The notes below the pieces were generated by a model that did not search any database, was not told the DNA's origin, and was given only the letters and a program-made list of their open reading frames with translations. A stretch of 57,145 bases of DNA from Vicinamibacteraceae bacterium (GTDB lineage Bacteria; Acidobacteriota; Thermoanaerobaculia; Multivoradales; Multivoraceae), in assembly GCA_012270995.1 (NCBI GenBank), contig JAAXHG010000012.1:1-57145 (forward strand). The letters are read 5' to 3'. This document shows, piece after piece, positions 42,158-50,959 of the stretch (positions are counted from its first letter, which is position 1; each line of letters starts with the position of its first letter). The position numbers and the translations under genes were made by a program.

Positions 42158-43567
42158 CTACCGCTCCGGCGGCCCCAGCAGCGACGGCGCCGGCGCCTTG
42201 CGGGCGATCGCGCTGTCGATCGCCTTCGGCAGCACGGTGACGATCTTCTCGATCTCCTCGTCGCCGAGGATGAAGGGCGGGCCGAGGCAGACGACGTCGC
42301 GGGCCGGGTCGTTGCCGCCGGGGTAGAAGAAGACGTCCATCGACAGGCCGGCGGCCACGACGGCGTTGACCAGCGAGAGGTCGGCCGGGAACGGTTCCAG
42401 CGTCTCGCGGTCCTGGACGATCTCGATGCCGTAGAGCAGGCCGCGGCCGCGAACCTCGGCGACGTGGGGGTGATCGGCGAAGGTCTCGCGCAGGCGCTCG
42501 CCGAGCATCGCGCCGACGGTGGCGGCGCGTTCGACGAGTTCCTCGTCCTCGAGGATGCGCAGCACCTCGCTGGCGGCGGCGCAGGCGGGCGAGTGGGCGC
42601 CGTAGGTGAAGAACATGACGGAGTCCCCCGCCTCCGCGATGGGCGCCGTGACCTCCTCGCGGGCACAGATCGCGACCAGGGGCGCGTAGCCGCCGGTCAA
42701 CCCCTTGCCGCCGACCAGGATGTCGGGCACCACGTCCCAGTGGTCCACGCCGAACTTGCGGCCGGTCCGGCCGTAGCCGGTCATCACCTCGTCGGCGATC
42801 AGCAGGATGTCGTGGCGCTTGCAGATGCGGGCGACCCGCTCGAGGTAGTCGCCCGGGGGCACGAGCGCGCCGGCGTTCGAGCCGACGATCGGCTCGACGA
42901 CGAAGGCCGCGATCTCTTCCGGGCCGATCTCCTCGAACACCCGCTCCACCTCGTCGGCGCAGGCGATGTCGCAGCCGGGGAACGTCTTGCCCAGCGGGCA
43001 GCGCATGCAGTAGTGGGCGGGCGGCCGCGGCTGGTCGGTCTGCTCGTCGACCAGCCAGGGCTCGAAACCCGCCCGGCGGCCCATGTGTCCGCCGACCGCC
43101 AGCGTCGCCATCGTGGCGCCGTGGTAGGAGAGTTCACGTCCGAAGACCCGCCAGCGTTCGGGACGCCCGGCGGACAGGTGGTGCTGGCGGGCGAATCGGA
43201 CGCCCAAGTCCATCGCCTCGGAACCGCCGCTCGCGAACAGGACGCGGTTGATGTCGCCGGGCAGCCAGCGTGTCCGCATGCGGTGGACGAGCTCCGCCCG
43301 CGCCGGGGTCGCGAAAGGAGGCACGATGTAGGCGGTCTGCGCCGCGGCCCGTGCGTAGGCTTCCCCCACCTCTCGCCGTCCGTGGCCGATGTTCGAGACG
43401 ATGGCGCCTCCGGCGGCGTCGAGGATGCGGCGACCGGTCGGCGTGATCATGTAGCAGCCCTCGGCGGCCGCCACCTCAAGTGGCGGGCTTCCCTGACCCA
43501 GGAACGGGTAGTCGTGGGCGTGCGCCAGGCCCGTGACCGTGGTCGATTGGGAAGCGGCGGTGTCCAT
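42158..43567 (-). CDS. Class III aminotransferase (PLP)
   Basis: This 469-residue fold-type I aminotransferase of the ornithine/omega-amino-acid group has the cofactor lysine in VGGKGLTGGY, LLIADEVMTGYGRTG as the Asp that holds the pyridine nitrogen, and SGGSEAMDLG as the phosphate-binding segment. A Cys-rich insertion (YCMRCPLGKTFPGCDIACADE) occurs in a subset of these enzymes. The substrate is unknown, probably an omega-amino acid or diamine. ATG 43567 is used; TATTCT lies 6 bases before it. It is divergent from the nitrile hydratase genes over 64 bases, so it may share regulation and process a product of amide or nitrile breakdown. Confidence 0.88.
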   Translation of the reverse strand: MDTAASQSTTVTGLAHAHDYPFLGQGSPPLEVAAAEGCYMITPTGRRILDAAGGAIVSNIGHGRREVGEAYARAAAQTAYIVPPFATPARAELVHRMRTRWLPGDINRVLFASGGSEAMDLGVRFARQHHLSAGRPERWRVFGRELSYHGATMATLAVGGHMGRRAGFEPWLVDEQTDQPRPPAHYCMRCPLGKTFPGCDIACADEVERVFEEIGPEEIAAFVVEPIVGSNAGALVPPGDYLERVARICKRHDILLIADEVMTGYGRTGRKFGVDHWDVVPDILVGGKGLTGGYAPLVAICAREEVTAPIAEAGDSVMFFTYGAHSPACAAASEVLRILEDEELVERAATVGAMLGERLRETFADHPHVAEVRGRGLLYGIEIVQDRETLEPFPADLSLVNAVVAAGLSMDVFFYPGGNDPARDVVCLGPPFILGDEEIEKIVTVLPKAIDSAIARKAPAPSLLGPPER

Positions 43568-43602
43568 GGCCTGAGAATAGCCCTTGTACACTCGCGCCCG
43601 CT
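43555..43602 (-). repeat. Duplicated 5' leader, copy 2
   Basis: It matches 40708-40756 closely and covers the aminotransferase's first codons (both proteins begin M-D-T-A-A) and its upstream region. It also lies in the gap before divergent nthB. Confidence 0.8.
43574..43579 (-). promoter_or_regulatory. Candidate -10 box, TATTCT, of the aminotransferase gene
   Basis: TATTCT is 6 bases before ATG 43567, identical in box and spacing to the one at 40727. There is no ribosome site between. Confidence 0.4.
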
Positions 43603-43631
43603 GCCGCGCGCTGTGCTGCGGCGGTCGGAGC

Positions 43632-44225
43632 ATGAACGGAATCCACGACATGGGCGGGATGCACGGCTTCGGCGCCGTGGACCGGCGTCGGGACGAGGCC
43701 CTGTTCCCGGAGGTCTGGCAGGGCCGGGTCTGCGCCCTGGCGGGCTACGCCATGGGGGCCGGGTTGGCGAACATCGACGCCTTCCGCCATGCGATCGAGC
43801 GAATGCCGCCGGACCGTTACCTCTCGGACGGCTACTACGGCCGCTGGCTCTACGCGCTGGAGACGCTGGCGGCGGAACGGCTGGGCGGCGACGCGGCGGT
43901 CGAGCGCCCCGATCACGTGGGCTCGGTCGTGCGCGAGATCGACCGCGAGCCCCGTTTCGCGGTCGGCAACGCGGTGCGCACCTGGAACCGCCACCCGCAG
44001 GGGCACACGCGCCTGCCCGGCTACGCCCGCGACCGGCGGGGCGTGATCGCCGAGGTCCATCCGGCGTGCGTCTATCCCGACACGAACGCCGGCGGCCGGG
44101 GCGAGTCGCCGGAGTACCTCTACACGGTCGCCTTCGAGAGCCGCGAGCTCTGGGGCGAGGAGGCGGAGGCCGGCGCCACGGTCTACATCGACCTGTTCGA
44201 GCCGTACCTGGAGGCCCTCGAATGA
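43632..44225 (+). CDS. nthB: Nitrile hydratase beta subunit
   Basis: This 197-residue structural subunit of the alpha2beta2 enzyme hydrates nitriles to amides. The N-terminus MNGIHDMGGMHGFG is diagnostic, and the C-terminal RDRRGVIAEVHPACVYPDTNA and TVYIDLFEPYLE are the SH3-like part that packs on the metal site. ATG 43632 is fixed by that N-terminus. The order beta-alpha-activator is that of cobalt-type operons such as Rhodococcus J1. Its stop overlaps nthA (ATGA). Confidence 0.95.
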   Translation: MNGIHDMGGMHGFGAVDRRRDEALFPEVWQGRVCALAGYAMGAGLANIDAFRHAIERMPPDRYLSDGYYGRWLYALETLAAERLGGDAAVERPDHVGSVVREIDREPRFAVGNAVRTWNRHPQGHTRLPGYARDRRGVIAEVHPACVYPDTNAGGRGESPEYLYTVAFESRELWGEEAEAGATVYIDLFEPYLEALE

Positions 44226-44818
44226 CTGCCGATCACCAGCACGGAAACGATTCCCCGGCAACGCGCACGGAGGCGCTCGAGGCGCTGCTGGTGAAGAAGG
44301 GGCTCGTCCAGTCCGCAGCGGTCGACGCCCTGGTCGAACGCTACGAGCAGGACATCGGGCCTCTGCGCGGTGCCCGGGTGGTGGCCGAGGCCTGGACCGA
44401 CCCTGCGTTCAGGGCGCGGCTGCTTGAGGACGGGATGCCCGCCATCAGGGAACTGGGCTTCGGCGACAACACGGACGCCCACGTCGCCCGTCTGGTGGTC
44501 AAGGAGAACACGGACTCGGTCCACAACCTGGTCGTCTGCACCCTCTGCTCGTGCTACCCGTGGGCGGTGCTCGGGCTGCCGCCGGCCTGGTACAAGTCGC
44601 CTGCCTACCGGGCGCGCGCGGTGCGCGAACCGCGGCGGTTGCTCGCGGAGCTGGGGCTCGACCTGTCGCCGGACGTCGAAGTGCGGGTCTGGGATTCGAG
44701 CGCCGAGGTCCGCTACATGGTCCTGCCGCAGCGGCCGCGGGGCACGGACGGCCTGGGCGTCGAGGAACTGACCGGCCTCGTCACCCGGGACTCAATGATC
44801 GGCGTCGAGCAGCTCTAG
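44222..44818 (+). CDS. nthA: Nitrile hydratase alpha subunit, cobalt type
   Basis: This 198-residue catalytic subunit carries the metal-claw motif VCTLCSC, with Cys106, Cys109 and Cys111 as ligands; the latter two are oxidised to sulfinic and sulfenic acids in mature enzymes. Thr after the first Cys marks the cobalt class (iron enzymes have Ser there). It starts at ATG 44222, overlapping the nthB stop. A His-rich activator gene begins 6 bases after its stop. Low-molecular-mass nitriles are the usual substrates; the natural one here is unknown. Confidence 0.95.
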   Translation: MTADHQHGNDSPATRTEALEALLVKKGLVQSAAVDALVERYEQDIGPLRGARVVAEAWTDPAFRARLLEDGMPAIRELGFGDNTDAHVARLVVKENTDSVHNLVVCTLCSCYPWAVLGLPPAWYKSPAYRARAVREPRRLLAELGLDLSPDVEVRVWDSSAEVRYMVLPQRPRGTDGLGVEELTGLVTRDSMIGVEQL

Positions 44819-44824
44819 AGCAGC

Positions 44825-45208
44825 ATGACGCTGCCTATCCGCCTCGACGAAGACGGCGCCGCCGCGCCTCCGCGGGAGAACGGGGAGCTGGCGTTCAGCG
44901 CGCCCTGGGAGAGCCGCCTGTTCGGCCTGACGATGGCGCTGGTGGAGGCCGGCCGACTCGACTGGGAAGCCTTCCGTGGGCGATTGATCGGCGCGATCGC
45001 TGCCTGGGAAGAAACCGCTCGAGACGAGGAGTGGAACTACTGGCAGCGCTGGCAGGAGGCGTTCGAGGATTCGCTCGGAGCGGCTGGACTCGTCGCGACG
45101 CCGGAGATCGACCGCCTGACCGGACAACTCGCGGCCCGGCCGCACGGCCACGATCACCCCCACGGCCACGATCACCACCACGAACACCCAACGGAGAACG
45201 ACGAATGA
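44825..45208 (+). CDS. Nitrile hydratase activator with His-rich tail
   Basis: This 127-residue accessory protein is of the P14K/NhlE type. FSAPWESRLFGLTMALVEAG and WNYWQRWQEAFE are the conserved blocks. Such activators escort the alpha subunit and allow cobalt insertion by subunit exchange. The tail HGHDHPHGHDHHHEH puts nine His in 15 residues (107-121), resembling UreE/HypB nickel-storage tails, so it may collect cobalt itself; I do not know this tail as a standard part of the family. It lies in the operon, with its stop overlapping folD. Confidence 0.9.
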   Translation: MTLPIRLDEDGAAAPPRENGELAFSAPWESRLFGLTMALVEAGRLDWEAFRGRLIGAIAAWEETARDEEWNYWQRWQEAFEDSLGAAGLVATPEIDRLTGQLAARPHGHDHPHGHDHHHEHPTENDE

Positions 45209-46062
45209 CGGCTCAACTTCTCGCAGGCCAACCGGTGGCCGAGGCCGTGCTGGCGGAAGTCGCGGAACGGGTCGAGGCACTCGCCTCCGCAGGCGTCAAG
45301 CCGGGTCTGGGAACGATTCTGGTCGGCGACGACGCGGCATCCGCGGGCTACGTGCGAAAGAAGCACGAGACCTGCGAGGAGGTCGGCGTCGCCTCGTTCC
45401 ACGAACAGGTGCCGGCGGACGGCGGCCAGGAGGCACTGCTCGCCGCCGTCGACCGTTTCAACGGGGACCCCGAAGTCGACGCCTACATCATCCAGCATCC
45501 GGTGCCGGCCGGCTTCGACTTCAACGAGGCCCTGGCGCGCATGGACCCCAAGAAGGACGCGGACGGTCTGCACCCGGTGAACCTCGGCAAGCTGGTGCTG
45601 CAGGAGCGGGGGCCGGTGCCGTGCACGCCGGCGGGCATCCAGGCGATGCTCCAGCACTACGGGATCGAGATCGGCGGCCGCGAGGTCGTCGTCCTCGGGC
45701 GAGGCCCGACCCTGGGCCGGCCGCTGTCCCTGCTGCTGACCCTGAAGCAGCCGGGCGCGAACGCCGTCGTCACGGTCGTGCACACGGGTGCGAAGGACGT
45801 CAGGCCGTTCACATGCCGCGCCGACATCGTGGTCGCCGCTCTCGGCGTGCCCCGGTTCGTCGTGCCGGACATGATCAAGCCGGGCGCGGTCGTGGTCAGC
45901 GGCGGCATCAGTTGGGAGGGCAGGAAGCTCCTGCCCGACGTCGACGAGTCCGTCGGCGAGGTGGCGAGCTGGATCACGCCCCGGCTCGGGGGCGTGGGTC
46001 CGACGACCGTGGCGATGCTGCTGCGGAACACGGTGCTGGCGGCGGCGGAACGGGAGGCGTGA
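45205..46062 (+). CDS. folD: Methylenetetrahydrofolate dehydrogenase/cyclohydrolase
   Basis: This 285-residue bifunctional enzyme converts 5,10-methylene-THF to 10-formyl-THF. Catalytic Lys lies in YVRKKHETCEE, the folate loop reads IIQHPVP, and the NADP loop reads VLGRGPTLGRP in place of the more common GRSxxVGxP, with the actinobacterial-like GRGxTxGRP form. PCTPAGIQAML and GGVGPTTVAMLL are intact. ATG 45205 overlaps the activator stop by four bases. Its place inside a nitrile hydratase operon has no obvious metabolic reason and may be a strand-sharing accident. Confidence 0.93.
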   Translation: MTAQLLAGQPVAEAVLAEVAERVEALASAGVKPGLGTILVGDDAASAGYVRKKHETCEEVGVASFHEQVPADGGQEALLAAVDRFNGDPEVDAYIIQHPVPAGFDFNEALARMDPKKDADGLHPVNLGKLVLQERGPVPCTPAGIQAMLQHYGIEIGGREVVVLGRGPTLGRPLSLLLTLKQPGANAVVTVVHTGAKDVRPFTCRADIVVAALGVPRFVVPDMIKPGAVVVSGGISWEGRKLLPDVDESVGEVASWITPRLGGVGPTTVAMLLRNTVLAAAEREA

Positions 46063-46063
46063 G

Positions 46064-48304
46064 ATGAAACGTCTGCTGGCACTGGCGCTCACCGTGGCGG
46101 CCGCGCCCACCGCCGCCCAGGAACTGATCGGTTTTCACCCCGACCGCGCGGCCGACCAGCGCGCTATCGAGACGCGGGCGGACGGCTGGATCGTGGCCGA
46201 GGATCTGATTTCGTGGAACCGCACGATGACGCCGCGGCCCCATCATGCGGGGGCGCCGCAGACGGAGGCGAACGCCCGCTGGATGGTCGAGCGGTTTCGG
46301 GAATGGGGCTTCGAAGCCGAGATCGAGACCTTCCACGTGCTGTTCCCGACGCCGCGGCTGCGGAAGCTGACCCTCCTGGAGCCAACCCGCTTCGAGGCGT
46401 CCCTGGTCGAGGAGCCCGCGGCCGGTGACGCCACGACGGAGATTGCGGTCGCCGAGGGGTTGCCTCCCTTCAACGCCTTCTCGGCCGACGGCGACGTGAC
46501 CGCCGAACTCGTCTACGTGAACCGTGGCGTTCCGGCGGACTACGAGGTGCTCAAACGCCTCGGCATCGACGTCGCCGGGAAGATCGTGATCGCCCGCTAC
46601 GGCGGTTCCTGGCGCGGCATCAAGCCGAAGGTCGCCTTCGAGCACGGAGCGGTGGGTTGCTTGATCTTCAACGATCCGGGCGACGACGGATACAGCGAGG
46701 GCGCGGCCTACCCGGAGGGTTCGTTCAAGCATGCGAGCGCCGTGCAGCGAGGCTCGGTGCTCGATCTGCCCGTGCGCCCGGGGGATCCGCTGACACCGAT
46801 GCGCGGTGCCGTCGAGGGAGCCGAGAGACTCGACCGCGGCGAAGCGGAGACGCTGATGAGGATACCCGTGCTGCCGATCGCCTGGCGCGACGCGCAGCCT
46901 CTTCTCGAGGCGCTTGCCGGCGAGGTCGCGCCCGAGGACTGGCGGGGCGGCCTGCCGATCACCTACCGGATCGGCCCCGGGCCCGCTCGTGTCCGTCTGC
47001 AGCTCGAGTTCGACTGGGATCTCGTGCCGGCCCACAACGTGATCGCGCGCCTGACCGGCTCCGACCGACCGGACCAGTGGATTCTGCGGGGGAACCACCA
47101 CGATGCCTGGGTGATCGGCGGCCGGGATCCGATCAGCGGCCTGGTCGGTCTGCTGGCGGAGGCGCGGGCGGTTGGCTGGCTGGCCAGGGAGGGTCACCCG
47201 CCCCGTCGCACCATCGTGTACGCCGCCTGGGATGCCGAGGAACCGGGCCTGCTCGGCTCCACGGAGTGGGCTGAGCACCACGCCGGCGCTCTGCGCGAGC
47301 ACGCGGCGGCCTACATCAACTCGGACTCGAACAGCCGCGGCTTCCTGCGCGCCGGCGGGTCGCATGCCCTGGAGACGCTGGTCAACCAGGTCGCGGGGGA
47401 GGTCGAGGACCCGCAGACCGGCGTCAGCGTCGGTGAGCGGCTGCGGGCGTCGCGGAAGGTGCACGGCAGCTCCGCCGTCTACGAGCGGCTCCAGGCCTCG
47501 GACCGGCTGCGCATCTCCGCCCTGGGCTCGGGTTCCGACTACTCCCCGTTCCTCCAGCACCTCGGAGTGTCGTCCCTGAACGTCAGCTACGGCGGGGAGT
47601 CGTCCGGCGGCGAGTACCACACCGCCTTCGACACCTTCGACTTCTACCGGCGGTTCGTCGATCCGGGCGCCGTCTACGGCGCCGCGCTGGCCCGCACGGG
47701 TCTGCGTCTCGTCCTGCGGCTGGCGAATGCCGACGTGTTGCCGTTCGAGTTCGGCGCGACCGCCGCGACCGTGGGCCGCTACGTCGACGAAGTCGTCGAG
47801 CTGGCCGCGAACGAGCGCAGCCGCCTGGAACGGGAAGCAGAACTGGCGCAGAGCGGCGCGTTCCGGCTGGCGGCGGATCCGACCCGGCCCTTCGTGGAGC
47901 CGGAAGCGCAGGAGCCGGCGCCCTACCTGAACTTCGCGCCGCTAAAGAACGCGCACGACCGGCTCGCGCGCGCCGCCAGGGCGGCCGACCAGTCCTTGGT
48001 CGCTGCGGCCGGAGGCGGCGACGAGGCCGTCCAGGTGCAGCTCGACGAACTCATCGTCGGCAGCGAGCGCCTGTTGACGCGGGACCACGGCCTGCCGGGC
48101 CGTCCCTGGTTCCGGCACCACCTGTACTCACCCGGCCTCTACACCGGCTACGGCGTGAAGACGCTGCCGGGTGTCCGGGAGGCGATCGAACAGGGCGATT
48201 GGGAGCAGGCCCAGACACAGATCGACATCGCTGCTCAGGTGCTCGACGAGTACGCCGAGCAGCTAAAGCGGATGGCGCGGGCCACGGTGTCCAGGGAACC
48301 GTAG
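46064..48304 (+). CDS. M28 zinc peptidase (glutamate carboxypeptidase II-like), secreted
   Basis: This 746-residue exopeptidase has a signal peptide (MKRLLALALTVAAAPTAAQ). A PA domain is inserted at about 140-240, and the M28 core follows. Zinc ligands lie in RGNHHDAWVIGGRDPISG, WDAEEPGLLGS and INSDSN, with GSGSDYSPFLQHLG and EYHTAFDTFD matching the substrate pocket. A C-terminal helical dimerisation domain (from about 610) is typical of the transferrin-receptor/GCPII group. It probably trims peptides outside the cell. ATG 46064 lies one base after the folD stop, so it is the last gene of the operon. Confidence 0.92.
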   Translation: MKRLLALALTVAAAPTAAQELIGFHPDRAADQRAIETRADGWIVAEDLISWNRTMTPRPHHAGAPQTEANARWMVERFREWGFEAEIETFHVLFPTPRLRKLTLLEPTRFEASLVEEPAAGDATTEIAVAEGLPPFNAFSADGDVTAELVYVNRGVPADYEVLKRLGIDVAGKIVIARYGGSWRGIKPKVAFEHGAVGCLIFNDPGDDGYSEGAAYPEGSFKHASAVQRGSVLDLPVRPGDPLTPMRGAVEGAERLDRGEAETLMRIPVLPIAWRDAQPLLEALAGEVAPEDWRGGLPITYRIGPGPARVRLQLEFDWDLVPAHNVIARLTGSDRPDQWILRGNHHDAWVIGGRDPISGLVGLLAEARAVGWLAREGHPPRRTIVYAAWDAEEPGLLGSTEWAEHHAGALREHAAAYINSDSNSRGFLRAGGSHALETLVNQVAGEVEDPQTGVSVGERLRASRKVHGSSAVYERLQASDRLRISALGSGSDYSPFLQHLGVSSLNVSYGGESSGGEYHTAFDTFDFYRRFVDPGAVYGAALARTGLRLVLRLANADVLPFEFGATAATVGRYVDEVVELAANERSRLEREAELAQSGAFRLAADPTRPFVEPEAQEPAPYLNFAPLKNAHDRLARAARAADQSLVAAAGGGDEAVQVQLDELIVGSERLLTRDHGLPGRPWFRHHLYSPGLYTGYGVKTLPGVREAIEQGDWEQAQTQIDIAAQVLDEYAEQLKRMARATVSREP

Positions 48305-48339
48305 CCCGCGACCATCCGGACGACGGCCGCGGGTCGACT

Positions 48340-49443
48340 TTACGCGGCCGCCGTACGAACCTTTGCGCGCAGGAGGTTATAGCCGCTGGCGTCCACTCGT
48401 CCGCGACTGGAAACGTCGCGTTCGATGTCCTGCGCCCATTCGGCGTCCTTGGCGCGTGGGCCTGCGATCAGGGAGAGGATCTCGGAACCGAAGCCGGAGC
48501 CGTAGGAGAAGGCGGCCACCTGTTCGCCGGCCTTCAGGCCCTGGAGGGCGTTCGCGACCGCGATCCAGAGCGAGGCGGTGTACGAGTTGCCGGAGAGCCT
48601 GTTCCAGCGCATCGCCGGTTCGACCTTGTCGTTGTAGATCTGCTGGATCCTCTCGGCGGACCAGCCGGCCACTTCGCCGACCAGGTGGAATGCCTTCTTG
48701 ACCATCTTGGGGAAGGGGACATGGAAGCAGATCGCCGAGAACCGTTCCATCACCTCGGCCGGGTTCCGACCGTCGGCGAGGGCGTTGAAGCACTCCACCG
48801 CCGCCTTCTTGTAGCACTCGAGGCTCAGCTTGCCGTCGACCCGCGGGTAGGACTCGCCCACCGGGCGGTAGAAGTCGAAGGCCGACTCGCTCCAGGCGTG
48901 GCAGTCGAGACCCACCTGGGCGATCTCGGGGCGGTCGACCACGAAGGCGACGGCTCCGGCGCCTTGGGTCGGTTCGCCCGGATCGCCCTGCTCATAGAGG
49001 GCGATGTCGGCGGCGACCACCAGGGCCGCCTTGTTCCGGGCCGCGCCCGACATGCGCCACTCGCAGGCCTGGCGCAGCGCCAGGGTTCCGCCGTAGCAGG
49101 CGTGCTTCACCTCGTAGGACCGAATGTGGCCGGCCAGACCGAGTTCGTCCGCGACGAAGGCGGACAGAGGCCGGCTCATGTCGACCGCGGTCTCCGTACC
49201 GACGGCGATCATGCCGATGTCGTCGAGGTCGCCGTCCCAGCGGGAGAGCGCGCGCCGGGCGGCCTCGGAGGCGAGATCGACGATGCCGAACTCGGGCGGG
49301 CAGAGGGAGATCTCCGAGCAGCCCAGGCCGATGAGGTACTTGTTCGGATCGACGCCGCGCAGCGAGGCGAGTTCCTCGACCGGCATGGCGAGGGGCGGCA
49401 GGTGTAGACCGATGGATGCGATGCCTGTTTCGACCTTGGTCAT
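48340..49443 (-). CDS. mvaS: Hydroxymethylglutaryl-CoA synthase
   Basis: This thiolase-fold enzyme condenses acetyl-CoA with acetoacetyl-CoA, the committed step of the mevalonate pathway or of branching in polyketide clusters. It has 367 residues: catalytic Cys116 in EVKHACYGGTLAL, Glu84 in VGTETAVD, a conserved stretch QGAGAVAFVV, His in ICFHVPFPKM, and NSYTASLWIAV and FSYGSGFGSE at the end. It closely follows the short bacterial form. No other mevalonate gene is in this window. It starts at ATG 49443. Confidence 0.92.
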   Translation of the reverse strand: MTKVETGIASIGLHLPPLAMPVEELASLRGVDPNKYLIGLGCSEISLCPPEFGIVDLASEAARRALSRWDGDLDDIGMIAVGTETAVDMSRPLSAFVADELGLAGHIRSYEVKHACYGGTLALRQACEWRMSGAARNKAALVVAADIALYEQGDPGEPTQGAGAVAFVVDRPEIAQVGLDCHAWSESAFDFYRPVGESYPRVDGKLSLECYKKAAVECFNALADGRNPAEVMERFSAICFHVPFPKMVKKAFHLVGEVAGWSAERIQQIYNDKVEPAMRWNRLSGNSYTASLWIAVANALQGLKAGEQVAAFSYGSGFGSEILSLIAGPRAKDAEWAQDIERDVSSRGRVDASGYNLLRAKVRTAAA

Positions 49444-49690
49444 TCCGGTTCTCCGTTTCGTGGCCGTGGCCCGCTCTACGGGGCACTCGATCAGCGGAAT
49501 CGCGGCGAGGAGGCGTCGGCTCGTTCGCTACGAAAGGATTAGAGTGGAGTACCGTAGCACAAGAAAAACGGATCGGGGACATTTTTCTTTTCGAAACGTG
49601 CCTGGACTATTGGAAGTTTCAGGAATCCGTGAAAGTCCCCTCTTGGGGTGCACTCGTGGGCTGATCGTCGCCGCTTCGCGGCGCGCTTCT

Positions 49691-49712
49691 CCGCGGGTCG
49701 GAGGACCCGCGG
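49691..49712 (-). terminator. Perfect hairpin after the FGE-like gene
   Basis: ccgcgggtc (49691-49699) and gacccgcgg (49704-49712) pair perfectly around ggag, adjacent to the FGE stop at 49713. A second small stem gccgc/gcggc lies beyond. No T-run follows. Confidence 0.6.
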
Positions 49713-50621
49713 CTACAGGCTGCGGGCGCAGCGGAAGCCCGTGTTGTCGAGGCCGGAATCGGGGAGCGAGTGGTTGCGGTTCGCGTTCCGGTAGCCCTCG
49801 CAGTAGCTAGCGGCGCAGAGCCAGGAACCGCCCTTCAGGACCTTCTCGCCACCGGCGCCGCCGGGCCGGTACCAGTCGTCGCACCACTCCCAGACGTTGC
49901 CGCCGAGATCGAAGACGCCCAGCGCGTTCGGGGGATAGGAGCCGACTGGCGCTAGGTAGGTGTGGCCGTCGGCCGCGTCGTCCTGGATCGGGAAATCGCC
50001 CTGCCAGACGTTGGCCACCCATTCGCCCTCGGGTGCCGGCTCGTCGCCCCACGGGTAGTGGGCACGGCCCGCGCCGTCGTTGCCGGCGGCTGCGGCGAGG
50101 TCCCATTCAGCTTCCGTGGGCAGTCTCCTGTCGCGCCACTCGCAGTAGGCCCTGGCGTCTCCCCAACTTACGTGGACGACCGGAAGGTCGGCCTGGGCCT
50201 CGGAGCCGGGTCCGCGGGGCTGGCGCCAGTAGGCGTCTTCGACCGCCAGCCACCAGGGCGTGCCCTGGACCCGCTGCTCCAGTTCCGGGTCGGCGGTCGC
50301 CCGCGGGTGGAAGATCAGGGACCAGCCCCAGTCCTCGGCCTCGGTCACGAACCCGGTCGCCTCGACGAAGGCCTCGAAGTCGCGGTTCGTCACCTCGTAC
50401 GCGTCCAGGTCGAAGGCGGCAACCTCGAGTGGGCCGCCCGGGCGGGGCACTGCGCCCGCGGGTACGCGGACCATGCCTTCCGGCTGCGGCTGCGGCGGGG
50501 TCGAAGGGGCCGGTGCCGGCGTTGCGGCCTGCTTCGGCTCCTCCGGTGGAGTGCCGCAGCCGAGGACGGCGACGATCGCGACCGAAGCGAGGAGCGCCGG
50601 GAGGCGCGATCCGGCGGGCAT
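49713..50621 (-). CDS. Formylglycine-generating-enzyme-like lipoprotein
   Basis: This 302-residue exported lipoprotein has hydrophobic VAIVAVLGC with lipobox Cys22, a Pro/Ala/Gln-rich linker (to about 52) and an FGE/SUMF1 domain to the end. FGE oxidises a Cys in sulfatases to formylglycine. The two active-site cysteines of true FGEs are present in GGSWLCAASYCEGYR, unlike many SUMF1-domain proteins that have lost them. Structural blocks LPTEAEWDLAAAAG and GGNVWEWCDDWY are intact. No sulfatase is near. ATG 50621 is preferred over GTG 50636 because it avoids overlap with the upstream gene. Confidence 0.88.
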   Translation of the reverse strand: MPAGSRLPALLASVAIVAVLGCGTPPEEPKQAATPAPAPSTPPQPQPEGMVRVPAGAVPRPGGPLEVAAFDLDAYEVTNRDFEAFVEATGFVTEAEDWGWSLIFHPRATADPELEQRVQGTPWWLAVEDAYWRQPRGPGSEAQADLPVVHVSWGDARAYCEWRDRRLPTEAEWDLAAAAGNDGAGRAHYPWGDEPAPEGEWVANVWQGDFPIQDDAADGHTYLAPVGSYPPNALGVFDLGGNVWEWCDDWYRPGGAGGEKVLKGGSWLCAASYCEGYRNANRNHSLPDSGLDNTGFRCARSL

Positions 50622-50623
50622 GG

Positions 50624-50959
50624 TCACGGCGCCCACCCGAAGCGGTCCAGGTCGATGCGGCCGCGGCGATCGAACAGGACGCCTTCCTCTTCAAGCAGAA
50701 AGCGTTGCCGGTCCACGCTTTCCAGCGGGTCGAGACCGCGCTGGCTCACCTCGCCGCCGGCGTTGACCACACGGTGCCAGGGCACGCTGTCGTCGTGGAG
50801 CCGCGCAAGGGCGTAGCCCACCTGGCGGGCGTGGCGTGGACGTTCGGCGAGAGCGGCGATCTGGCCGTACGTGGCGACGCGCCCCTCGGGAATGCAGCGC
50901 ACGATGCTGTGGAAGGTCTCGTAGATGCCCCTTGGGCCCTGATCGTCGAGTGCGGTCAT
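50624..50959 (-). CDS. Alkyltransferase-like protein (ATL)
   Basis: This 111-residue protein has the DNA-binding domain of O6-methylguanine methyltransferase. The reactive Cys of PCHRV is replaced: VPWHRVV (Trp61). ATLs cannot take the alkyl group; they bind O6-alkylguanine, flip it and hand the lesion to nucleotide excision repair. The helix-turn-helix RVATYGQIAALA and Arg finger VGYALAR are intact. It starts at ATG 50959. FGE starts just after its stop, so the two are likely co-transcribed by chance. Confidence 0.93.
   Translation of the reverse strand: MTALDDQGPRGIYETFHSIVRCIPEGRVATYGQIAALAERPRHARQVGYALARLHDDSVPWHRVVNAGGEVSQRGLDPLESVDRQRFLLEEEGVLFDRRGRIDLDRFGWAP

Noticed and set aside
42035..44818. 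A 927-codon + strand frame ending with nthA
   Set aside because: Only the last 198 codons (from ATG 44222) are a gene. The rest is antisense to the aminotransferase or out of frame with nthB.
49561..49589. A/T-rich hairpin aagaaaaa/tttttctt as a terminator
   Set aside because: It lies more than 100 bases upstream of mvaS and just beyond a better GC hairpin (49691-49712). An all-A/T stem would be weak.
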